Source of the DNA: Sabethes cyaneus
Lineage: Eukaryota > Arthropoda > Insecta > Diptera > Culicidae
Direction of reading: 5' to 3'
NCBI RefSeq assembly: GCF_943734655.1
Contig: NC_071355.1
Location: forward strand, 59,643,449 to 59,707,448
Length of the DNA: 64,000 nt
Shown: positions 12,711 to 21,060 of the stretch, one piece after another
Position numbering within the stretch: position 1 is the stretch's first letter
How the letters are laid out: each line of letters starts with the position of its first letter
Notes under the pieces: model-generated
What the model was told of the DNA's origin: nothing
Seen by the model: only the letters and a program-made list of their open reading frames with translations
The model's database searches: none
Translations under genes and position numbers: made by a program

Positions 12711-13446
12711 GGGGTTGGTGAAGATAACCATTTTCGTTGCGATGCCCTCCGGCATCCTTATGACGTGTCCGGCCCATTATAGCTTACCGAATTTCACCAA
12801 ATGTACGAAGGGAATCTCTCCAAGCGGTGCCCATAGCTTGTGATTCATACGCCTTCATTTTTACTCTGCCAAATATCGTTCGCAGATCTTTTCGCTTGGA
12901 CACGGCGGACAGGACCTCCGGCAAGGGTCCTCTATAAGCAGCGTAACAGCTTCAAGTCCATAAAGAACTACTAGTCTAATGAAGCTTTTGCAGCTGTACC
13001 CAGTGGGTTGCCTCAGCCGTCACCTTAGTCTCAATCCTCGCCGTATCTTTAATTGACTCGAAGGTGTCCCCATGGTGCACACGAATCACGTCACTCACTC
13101 CAACGTAACTCTAATCAGTCGCGTCAGTTTTTTTGGAAAGCCGTGTTCGTTCAGTATCTGCCATAGCTAGTCTCGATCGACTGTATCATATGCTGCTTTT
13201 GAAAACAATAAAGATGTGATGCGTGGGCTCGTTTTATTTCCGACATTACTTCACAATCTGTTGAATGGTAAAAATTTGGTCCGCATTGGCGCGAGCTTTC
13301 ATGTAGGCCGCCTGGTAATCGGTGCCAGCTGGTATAACAACATCTAGGACAGTACCTTGTTCTTGGCAGCGTTTACCAGCGTGATGCCGCGATAGTTGCA
13401 GTAGTCGAGCCGATCACCCTTTTCGTAGATAGAACCAACCACTCCC

Positions 13447-13810
13447 TCAGGGGGGCTCCGTAGCCGCAAGGTTACCAGGTCTGCTTTGACAAGCGAGTGG
13501 TCGTGGGTTCGAATCTTAGTAGATCTTAGTAAAATGTACTGGTCAGAGGAACAAGGGAAACCTCGCCAGGGACGGCTATAATATGGGATAGTACTGGTAG
13601 CGAGGAATAAGTGGGTAAAGTAGATCATGCTTGGAAGGAAGGGTAAACCACAATACACACAAACACGCATAAAATTCAATAAGCATATCGGTCATTCAAT
13701 AGCGATCATAGCAAAAAGAAATGCAGTGCAGGTCATACAGCAATCACCCGGGCGATATTACAATAGATCTACTATACTGGTCGCAGTAATGAGTCCACAC
13801 ATGAAAAAAA
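13447..13810 (+). mobile_element. tRNA-derived SINE
   Basis: The head resembles a tRNA. A box-A-like TAGCCGCAAGG lies at about 13461, and a box-B match GGTTCGAATC at 13505-13514 comes about 45 bp later, so internal RNA polymerase III transcription is plausible. The body runs to an A-rich end near 13805. Flanking AACCACTCCCT (near 13435) and AACCATTCCCT (near 13810) are probable target duplications within LINE A copy 2. The length of roughly 360 bp and the tRNA head resemble the Feilai type of SINE described in Aedes, but I cannot align it. Confidence 0.7.
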
Positions 13811-14100
13811 CCATTCCCTTCATTCATTCCTTCAGTAACTTCTCCTCCTACCAAATCTGAAAAATGTTCCAATCATGATTATAAAGCTTTGCTGGTAGGT
13901 GGTCCTTACCGGCGGCTTCGTTGGTCTTCAGCAACCCGATTTCACGTTTATTCTCTTGGACCCCATTATCTTCCATGGGCACTTCCAAGTTGATTTCCGT
14001 TCCGTCTACTTTTGCAACTTCACTATTGAGGTATTCATGGAAGAACTGCTTCCACCTGCCGACTACCTCATATCAGATTCATCACATCAGATCATGTGAT

Positions 14101-14800
14101 CAGATTTATTTATTTATTTCGTCAAGCAAAAGTAGACTACTTAAAATATTACTTAATATTATACATTGATTGCTTACATACTATGCATTTTTTTCTATTG
14201 GTTAGTCGTGTTTTAAGTTGTTTTCTGGACATGGTGATGTCAATACTTTCACTATGCTGATTGTAAAAATCGCATGATGCATTGATGGAACTATTCTTTG
14301 CGTAGCTTGTTCTGTTTGAGTTTTCCAAAAATATTTTCCGAGATCTTAAGCTACGACTGGGTACATAAAAGTTTAATTTAGATAGTATTTCGCTAGACTG
14401 TACGCGTTAGGAAATAATGTCATTGATGAAGCTAAGCATTGCTAGTTCACGACGTTTTTAAGTGTTTGTATATTTAAAAGCATGCAGCGTGCTTTATATG
14501 ATGGTAAAGGAAATGCCTTCCAATTCAATTTACGTAGTGCGTACTAGAGGAATTGTTGTTTTTGACAGATTCGATGCGTTCTTCATGTATGATTGTTTAT
14601 GGATTCCATTCGACAATACAATATTCCAGAATTGGTCGTACATATGTTATGTATAAGAGTTTGATGGTGTAAGGGTCTTCGAAATTATAGCTGAAGCGTT
14701 TTATAAAGCCCAGCATGCTATTTGCTTTGTTGATAATTGTATTATAATGTTCAGTAAATATTAATTTCGAGTCTAAAATTACACCTAGACCACTTACAAT
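14101..14800 (-). repeat. 3' end and 3' UTR of LINE D
   Basis: A (TTTA)n run at 14103-14119 is the expected minus-strand 3' tail. The following 650 bp carry no RT motif and lead directly into the RT C-terminal part at 14801. I read this as the 3' untranslated part of the same LINE. Confidence 0.5.
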
Positions 14801-15135
14801 TTAGCATTTTTCTACGCGCTGCTTTCCGAAAAATATGTCTGATGAATATGTTTGTGTTTTCCTGCTGAATTCAATTGAATAACATTTTCTGACGTTTAGT
14901 TGGAGCAAGCTTTTATTGCACCATGTGTAGAATACATTGATTTCATTCTGGAATGTTTCGAAGTTTTCCGCATTAGTTATTTCCATGAACAGCTTCATGT
15001 CGTCTGCATATACAAGAACACGTCTTGAATTAAGAAGGAAGGATATGTCATTTACGTACAGCACAAAGAGAAGAGGGCCCTGATGAGAACCTTGTGGAAC
15101 TCCAGAAATGACTTATATTGGTTTGGATAAGGTGT
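14801..15135 (-). pseudogene. LINE D reverse transcriptase, C-terminal part
   Basis: The minus-strand frame contains LLFVLYVNDIS, then VLVYADDMKLFME with the catalytic YADD box, then LQLNVRKCYSIEFSRK typical of the thumb side of Jockey/CR1-type RTs. Upstream, HNTLSKPI followed by an ISG-like segment corresponds to the SGVPQGS box. The frame is broken near 15065 and again by the small element at 15155-15307. The rest of the same RT lies at 15308-15495 and 19507-19860. Confidence 0.75.
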
Positions 15136-15154
15136 TATGAAAGCGAACTACACT

Positions 15155-15307
15155 TAAGACACTTTTTACGCGAAGGATGCGTCCCGCGTAAATCAAAACC
15201 GCGTAAATTCTGAAATTCGCGTAAAAAACCGCGTAAATTCCGAAATTCGCGTAAAAACCGCGTAAATTCCGAAATTCGCGTAAAAATAGTCGTGTAAAAA
15301 GCGACTT
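15155..15307. mobile_element. Small TIR element with a roughly 31-bp internal repeat
   Basis: The left end AAGACACTTTTTACGCG and right end CGTGTAAAAAGCGACTT are inverted copies. Between them the phrase CCGCGTAAATTCCGAAATTC plus GCGTAAAAA recurs about three times. It sits inside the RT coding sequence of LINE D and disrupts it. No target duplication was found, so its class is uncertain. Confidence 0.55.
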
Positions 15308-15495
15308 CAATGTATTTGTTTCCGTTTTGTGAGATATGATTGTAGCCATTTCAAAAGTGTTTCTTCTATTCCATATTTTTCCAATTTAAAGATTAGTAAA
15401 GATATGTCAATTTTGTCCAACGGTTTACTGAAGGCAGTATAAAGAGCTTCTACTTGCTTGCCATTATCCATTGCATTCAGAGTGAATATTATAAA
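15308..15495 (-). pseudogene. LINE D reverse transcriptase, middle part
   Basis: The frame reads NAMDNGKQVEALYTAFSKPL, then DKIDISLLI and KWLQSYLTKRKQI. This covers the motif A region (normally Y.DFSKAFD) and the following helix. The catalytic Asp position appears as A in YTAFSK and the FD as LD, so the copy is dead. The frame ends abruptly at the left border of the TIR element at 15496. The N-terminal continuation is found 4 kb away at 19507. Confidence 0.7.
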
Positions 15496-16355
15496 CAATG
15501 TTGCTATTCATCGATAAAAGTACTGATTCGGTTCGAAACACACTCAAAGGTGATTCCATAACGTCAAATTCTCTGGCAATGCTTTTCTAGCTGAGAATTA
15601 TTTAACAAGAGTGAGAAAAAAGCGAAATACCACTCACTCTTTTTCATGCAATGATTTGATCGCTAGTGATGCCAATCAAACACGAATAGCTCGCATTTTG
15701 ACTCATCGCGATGAGTAGCGACGATTTATCAATTTTTGAAAACAGGCAAAAGCGCTATTGGCTATTGAATTATACCGTCAAAAAAACTTGTACCTAACAC
15801 TTATGTTGGTTTTTCAGTTCGACTATTAGCACCTGAGATACTTGGAATATACATTTTTGCGAATAATACATAAATGCACTTCAAAACATCAACGTTCTTC
15901 TATACCCAGAAGACTTTTAATCTCATAAAATTATCATACTATTCATAATTTTTCAACATTCACGTTAAGCGCAGCATAAATCTTTTTTTCGTGACATTGA
16001 CAAGCACCAGCAACGTTTGCAAATGTTTACAAGATACAAACGATTTTTCAGACAGGTTGGCAGGATCAAATTTTGAATAGTAGCCGACGATATTTTTATT
16101 ATCAGCCTTCATCGTTAGTCACACAAGAAGATGTATTATTTTTCATAGCTTCGAACCTTCGAGGCACCAATTAATAATTATAATAATATTGCACTAGGTT
16201 TGCATTTCATTGAAACTGGCTTGAAGTTACTGGCATAGATGCCAGAATCAGATTTTTTCACACGCTTAAATTTGGGACCCACCAATTATGTCAGTTCCTG
16301 TGAGTTCTGGTTCTACCAATGTGTCTGATAATTAAAGTACTTCAAAAACTATGTA

Positions 16356-16666
16356 TGTTGCTGCTCACCAATTTCGCACAGCACAAATCCGATAAAGGCA
16401 AAACCAGCAGCAGACGAACGAAAGATACGCACTATCTCTGTGCTTATCCAGCTTTCAACGGATAGCGAAATGGGACAAGTTTTCGGCAGAATAAAAAAAC
16501 GAGTGATCGTACTTGACCATCTGTATTACGCAACTAACAATCTCGGACAACAAAATTCTATTTATACGGACGTTACATTGTTCTGATCTTCCTATATTTA
16601 ACAAAGCCATTTATCTCGCAAAGAACCCAGTCATAGATTCCGTCGCACTTAATCTGAGATCCAACA
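16356..16666 (-). repeat. 3' LTR of the gag-protease element
   Basis: 311 bp. On the element strand it begins TGTTGGATC and ends GCAGCAACA, giving the TG..CA termini. It matches the LTR at 18699-19010 except for one missing A near 16493. Confidence 0.93.
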
Positions 16667-16680
16667 TGCCGGCCCCCTTG
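16667..16680 (-). other. Polypurine tract
   Basis: On the minus strand CAAGGGGGCCGGCA lies immediately before the 3' LTR, where plus-strand DNA synthesis is primed. The purine run is short and interrupted by two CC pairs. Confidence 0.6.
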
Positions 16681-16712
16681 AATTATTAAATTCAAAACAA
16701 TTTATCTCGAAG

Positions 16713-18602
16713 TTATCCTGATGATTGCATTAAGGAACTGATAAATGGTGGGAGTGATCGAGTTGTGGTAGAATTGAGATTTTTTGCTGCGCCGGTTACA
16801 ACCCAGCCGAACACACTTTCAACTAACAATGGCAAATTTGCGTCCAGCTCCATACGTGCGGCAGTGGGAAAAAATGAGCAAAAATGCTTCGCACCAAGAA
16901 CTAAGTCGATGGGATTACTACTGTTGAATGTTGAGTCTGCTAAGAACACATCGTTTGGAATTTTCCAATTTGCGATTGATACGTCGTTACTCGGAAGATT
17001 AGCCGTGACATGGTCCATAACAAGAAAGTCAGCATCACATGAAAATGAGTTTCGTCTCGATTTGACCTTCGTAGCAACTGCAGCATTTATGGTTTTTGAT
17101 AGATTACCCGCACCTTGTATAGTGACGTTGGCCTTTTTCCTTTTTAACTGTAGAATACGCGCCAGCCTATCAGAGATTAGATTAGGCTGCGATGCACTGT
17201 CTAATAAGGCACGAGCAGAATGCAATTGACCCTGTGCATCGACAACTGAAACAATGGCTGTCATGAGGAAAACACTTTCAGCTTGATTTTGCGTTGATAC
17301 ACTAACCGCGATGCTTGGGGTTGATTCCGTAACGATGTTTGTGGCTTGTGTAGTCGATTCTGTTGGTTGTGGCATCGTATTTTCTGCAACAACATGTACT
17401 GAAGTTTCACTTGTTCTTTGGCTCTCGATGGCGTCCGGATGCAGTAAAGTGTTATGGCGACGATAGCATTTTCTGCAACTGAATTCCGAGGTACAATTTC
17501 TCGCAATATGACCGATTCTTAAGCAATTATTACACAAACGCTTTGAGTATGCAAATTGTTGTCGTTCAACTGTGGATAAGCGATGGAACATATCACAACG
17601 AATTAGCGAATGCGGCTGACTGCACGCCGGACAACGATCAGTGTTAATGAAAGCATTAGTTGCATGACACTGTACTGGATAAACTGGCACATACGCACTG
17701 GATGGAGATGTATGATGGTTGACTGCGATCGATTCTAGCACTCTTACACGTCGTTGTAAAAACTCTACTAAACATTCGTAGTTTGGATGACTTAGCGTTG
17801 AAGCATGATCTTCCCATGTCTTGAGAGAGTCATCATGAAGGCGCGAACAAAGCAAATGCTCCAACACACTGCTCCATAGTTCTGTTGGCTCTCCCAACTG
17901 ATGCAAAATTTTAACATGGCGTTGAAATTCGTCAATTAGCCAATGCAAGGTGGCAGCTGTCTCTATTTCCATGGAAGGTATGTCAAATAAAGCTTGCAAG
18001 TGACGCTTTTTTAACAGGTACTCGTTTGCATAGCGACTTATCAGCGTATCCCATGCCAACTGATAATTTCCTGAGCTGATCGCAACAGACTCAATCAATT
18101 GTGCTGCCTCTCCTTTAACAGCAGCTTTCAGGTAGTGGAATTTCTGGATTGCAGGAACTTCTTGATTGGAATGAATGAGGGCTAAGAACGTGTCATGGAA
18201 TGCCAACCATTGATTATAATCTCCGTCAAACTCGGGGAGGGCGATTGTGGGTAACTTTATTCCTGACAAGGCAGCAGAAACGGGCGTACGCGAATTGTTT
18301 GAACCAGAAGTGGGTAATTTTGAAATAAGATTGGCCTTCGTCGCAAAAAACCGCGGTTCGAAACTGGCGCGAGCATCAGCCAGTAATTTTCTGTCCTCAG
18401 AAGACGCTTCCATATCTTCTAATTGTCCTTGCACATTTTCCATCGTCGCCCACATATTGTCCAAATATTGAATTCTCAGGGGAACTTGCAACTTGTCGCG
18501 CTCATCATTATATTCTGCTACAAACGTTTCTGTTCGTTGTAAAGCGGCGATTATTGTATCCCGCCGTGAAAGTAAAGTAGTTTTCTGTTGTTGTTCCGCC
18601 AT
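16713..18602 (-). CDS. Gag-protease polyprotein of a BEL-like element
   Basis: An intact 629-aa frame starting MAEQQQKTT, 75 bp downstream of the primer site. Residues about 117-295 match the DUF1759-type Gag core of BEL elements (KLPTIALPEFDG..QW, then KFHYL, GEAAQLI, RVRVLESIA). A CCHC zinc knuckle follows (C357, C360, H365, C370), preceded by a cysteine pair at 324-327 and followed by C376/C379. The retropepsin active site is ALLDSASQPNLIS with catalytic D468, and the protease (DUF1758-type) region runs to about 600, including FGWVVTG. In autonomous elements the frame would run on into RT. Here it stops about 46 nt before the 3' LTR. It probably forms particles and matures Gag, with RT and integrase supplied in trans. 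The intact frame is what is seen; the trans supply is inference. Confidence 0.9.
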   Translation of the reverse strand: MAEQQQKTTLLSRRDTIIAALQRTETFVAEYNDERDKLQVPLRIQYLDNMWATMENVQGQLEDMEASSEDRKLLADARASFEPRFFATKANLISKLPTSGSNNSRTPVSAALSGIKLPTIALPEFDGDYNQWLAFHDTFLALIHSNQEVPAIQKFHYLKAAVKGEAAQLIESVAISSGNYQLAWDTLISRYANEYLLKKRHLQALFDIPSMEIETAATLHWLIDEFQRHVKILHQLGEPTELWSSVLEHLLCSRLHDDSLKTWEDHASTLSHPNYECLVEFLQRRVRVLESIAVNHHTSPSSAYVPVYPVQCHATNAFINTDRCPACSQPHSLIRCDMFHRLSTVERQQFAYSKRLCNNCLRIGHIARNCTSEFSCRKCYRRHNTLLHPDAIESQRTSETSVHVVAENTMPQPTESTTQATNIVTESTPSIAVSVSTQNQAESVFLMTAIVSVVDAQGQLHSARALLDSASQPNLISDRLARILQLKRKKANVTIQGAGNLSKTINAAVATKVKSRRNSFSCDADFLVMDHVTANLPSNDVSIANWKIPNDVFLADSTFNSSNPIDLVLGAKHFCSFFPTAARMELDANLPLLVESVFGWVVTGAAKNLNSTTTRSLPPFISSLMQSSG

Positions 18603-18677
18603 TTCGAAAACTATATTAATTCGATGATTTGATAATTCGATGGTACACGTATGACGAGCAGCACGAAGTTCGACCGT

Positions 18678-18695
18678 ATCCTGGTCACGGCACCA
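18678..18695 (-). promoter_or_regulatory. Primer-binding site, tRNA-His type
   Basis: On the element strand TGGTGCCGTGACCAGGAT lies 3 nt after the 5' LTR. It is complementary over 18 nt to ATCCTGGTCACGGCACCA, the 3' end I recall for insect tRNA-His with CCA. It primes minus-strand DNA synthesis. The BEL element at 32.9 kb uses a different tRNA, so the two are separate families. Confidence 0.8.
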
Positions 18696-18698
18696 ATT

Positions 18699-19010
18699 TG
18701 TTGCTGCTCACCAATTTCGCACAGCACAAATCCGATAAAGGCAAAACCAGCAGCAGACGAACGAAAGATACGCACTATCTCTGTGCTTATCCAGCTTTCA
18801 ACGGATAGCGAAATGGGACAAGTTTTCGGCAGAATAAAAAAAACGAGTGATCGTACTTGACCATCTGTATTACGCAACTAACAATCTCGGACAACAAAAT
18901 TCTATTTATACGGACGTTACATTGTTCTGATCTTCCTATATTTAACAAAGCCATTTATCTCGCAAAGAACCCAGTCATAGATTCCGTCGCACTTAATCTG
19001 AGATCCAACA
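18699..19010 (-). repeat. 5' LTR of the gag-protease element
   Basis: 312 bp, with TG..CA ends on the element strand. It contains a TATAAATAG box on the minus strand (18902-18910), the likely core promoter for the gag-protease transcript. Confidence 0.92.
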
Positions 19011-19506
19011 ATGTATATTACAGAAAAAATACGCTAGAAAAATTAAATATTGCGGAAGAAATGATAGGATCCCAAATTTATGCGTGTGAAAAAATCTGTG
19101 AAAATGGCATCTATGGCTGGTTGTGTATAGCGTCGCAAGTATATGTTGACGTTTGACAAGTTCATAATTTTATTATATGTGATACGAATAACGTTTTATA
19201 TTTGAACGAGCAATATTTTTTTTTGTAATTTGCCAAAAAATATGCTTATTTACGTTTCATCGCAAAATACATCTCGGTTGGATGACAGCGATTAACGATG
19301 ATTAGCGTGATGATTAGCGATGAGTGTGAGACAGAGATACCGAGCGAGTATTTGCGAGCGTAATCAATTTATATTTTGCCCACCAGTTTTTGCGATGGCG
19401 ATTCATCGCGAGCAATCAGGATACTATAGAGTTGCCAGTTGATAAAATTTAAGTCGCTGATGAGCAGGTGATGAGCCTTCATCGTGATGAAAATTTGCAA
19501 CATTGG

Positions 19507-19860
19507 TTATAGCTTCCAAAGATTTGAGGTAGTTGAGCGGCCTTTATAAAAACCATGCTGTTGAGTTGTAATTTGAGGTTTTACTTGCAGGAAAATTTCG
19601 TTAACAATTGATTCAAATAGTTTCGGAATACATGAGATAATGGCAATTCCACGATAATTACGTATGTCAGCTTTGGTTTGGTGGTATTTGAAAATTGGTA
19701 CCAAGTAAGAAAATTTCCACACTTCTGGAAAAATTCTTGTTTTCAGTGACATATTGAACAGTTGTTGTAGCGGAGCAGTTAATTCTTCTGCCAGGTTTTT
19801 CAATTCTCAAAGCTATTTTGTCTGGTTCGGATCCTTTGGATGCGTTAAAAGCCATCCGAA
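19507..19860 (-). pseudogene. LINE D reverse transcriptase, N-terminal part
   Basis: The minus-strand frame contains SKGSEPDKIAL (the GPD-type box), KNLAEELTAPLQQLFNMSL, FPEVWKFSYLVPIFK, DIRNYRGIAIISCIPKLFES and QHGFYKGRSTTSNL. These are the RT N-terminal boxes of Jockey-type elements in order. One frameshift lies near 19803. The sequence ends at the border of the TIR element at 19505 and continues conceptually at 15495. Confidence 0.8.
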
Positions 19861-20276
19861 AATGCAAAAAAAAACAAATTCGAATTTTCGACATTCCAGA
19901 GTAGCGTCTCCCGACAGTACGGGGCTCAAAAATATTACTTTTGTGCTGTGTATATACCACCGGATAAAAGCAACGATGTAGTAATTATCGATGGCTGATT
20001 GCCTTTGTTCCGCACAGATTTTGGGTGAAAAATTCTGATGATAGTTCCGTCATCGTTTGCGGTGACTACAATCAGGCACGTATGTGGCACAGTGTGATAC
20101 AGCATATTGATTCAGTGCAGCTTTCGATGACGAACGCAGCACTAGTAAACGGCAAGAATTTTTTGAACCTGTATCAAGTTAATGTGTATCGTAACCATCT
20201 TGCTCGCGTGCTTGATTTAGTGTTTACTAGTGATACCAATATTACGGTTAATAGGGCGGTAGCACCTTTAACATAA
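19861..20276 (+). pseudogene. LINE D endonuclease fragment in inverted orientation
   Basis: On the plus strand, frames read YYFCAVYIPPDKSND near 19935 and then SSVIVCGDYNQARMW at about 20040, with a downstream LARVLDLVFTSD. These match the AP-endonuclease-like domain of Jockey-clade LINEs (the YIPP, GDFN and LDLVF boxes). The RT of the same type lies next to it on the opposite strand, so the 5' part of the copy is probably inverted. A stop and a frame change are present between 19981 and 20025. Confidence 0.6.
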
Positions 20277-20440
20277 CCTCTTCCATGTCCTCGCACTGCA
20301 TTTCTTCCAGGCGGCACTTATTCCGGAAATGGTGGGTTTACTGTCTTCGTTTCTGTCCATATCGTTCCAAGTTTTGACAGGTCCCCTGCTGCAGCATCAA
20401 CGCCCGCGCTGCATTCCTCTCACCCAACACCAATAACCCC

Positions 20441-20560
20441 CGCCTTTCCACTCTTTTCCCACAATTCAAAAATTTTTTCATAACTTACCTCTACCATCCC
20501 TTCATCAATTGTAGAACCACCGTTTCAAAAAATATTAACGTAAAAATTGGCCAGAATATG
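20441..20560 (+). repeat. Dispersed repeat family S, partial copy 1
   Basis: A cytosine-rich block followed by CATCAATTGTAGAACCACCG and TTTCAAAAAATATTAA matches the 3' part of the copies at 40446-40765 and 46995-47305. The 5' part is missing here. Confidence 0.6.
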
Positions 20561-20929
20561 TTAGGGACCAAAAACTGTTTTTAAGGGTTTGTCCACAAAT
20601 AACGCTTCATATTAGCTAATTTATGTGAAGAGATACAGCTATGATGCCTTCGACAAAGTTGTTTGTATTGACATTTATTATATTTTTGCTAAACGCATCA
20701 AACCTGTATCTTGAATATGTGAGAAAACAAATTTGGTATTTCACTTTTAAGGAGATTAATCACATAATGGTTCCTATCAAATGAAGGATTTTTTTATACC
20801 AAGAAATTTTGCTAAAGAAACCATATGCGAAAAATCTCGCGTTGCGACCTAATCTACCGCGATTACGTATTTCGCTGTTAGGACGCTATCGTTTTCTATT
20901 CTTCATACCGATTAAACCGTCATTTCAAA

Positions 20930-21060
20930 TTTGTTCTTTAGTTTAGTTTAGTTTATCTTTATTATTCGCGACTTAAGACAAGTCTTATAATGTCACATTG
21001 TGTTGAATGGTAGAATAATCGTCACGTAATTTTACAATAAATATAAATATTCGTTAAAAA
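20930..21060 (-). repeat. Likely 3' end of a LINE
   Basis: GTTTAGTTTAGTTTATC at 20939 is, on the minus strand, a simple (AAACT)n tail following AATAAAGATAA. This is the form of LINE 3' ends elsewhere in the window. No coding part of this copy is recognisable. Confidence 0.45.

Larger units (their letters stand above)
12181..13960 (-). pseudogene. LINE A copy 2, twice interrupted
   Basis: Minus-strand LINE A relic. The left part (12181-12381) corresponds to the 3' end of the element and begins with a GTCGTCGTC-type trinucleotide tail. It resumes at 12717 with the stretch matching the RWAGHV.RMP region, continues through heavily mutated RT sequence to about 13440, and ends at 13809-13960 with sequence matching the region upstream of the RT. 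Two younger insertions split it: a LINE C-terminus at 12382-12710 and a SINE at 13447-13810. It is identified mainly by nucleotide similarity to the copy at 59,356-60,912. No long frame survives. Confidence 0.7.
16351..19015 (-). mobile_element. Complete BEL-like LTR element lacking pol (gag-protease only)
   Basis: A structurally complete element, read on the minus strand, spans 16356-19010. The LTRs are 18699-19010 (5') and 16356-16666 (3'); they differ only by one A in a poly-A run. ATGTA at 16351-16355 and 19011-19015 is the target duplication. A primer-binding site, a single gag-protease ORF and a G-rich polypurine tract are in the canonical order. RT, RNase H and integrase are absent, so mobility would need proteins from another element. 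The near-identical LTRs imply a recent insertion. Confidence 0.92.
15496..19505. mobile_element. TIR element inserted in LINE D, itself carrying a BEL-like element
   Basis: CAATGTTGC at 15496 and its complement GCAACATTG ending at 19505 mark the borders. Flanks ATTATAAA (15488-15495) and GTTATAGC (19506-19513) share a TTATA core and would be an imperfect 8-bp duplication, which would fit hAT. The RT frame of LINE D is interrupted exactly here and its two halves are contiguous once this block is left out. An internal inverted pair (about 16226-16283 and 19068-19128) flanks the nested BEL-like element. Without that insertion the element is about 1.35 kb and non-coding. Confidence 0.6.

Noticed and set aside
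13447..13520. Functional tRNA gene
   Set aside because: Box A and box B are tRNA-like but the acceptor stem does not close, and the sequence continues into a SINE body with flanking duplications.
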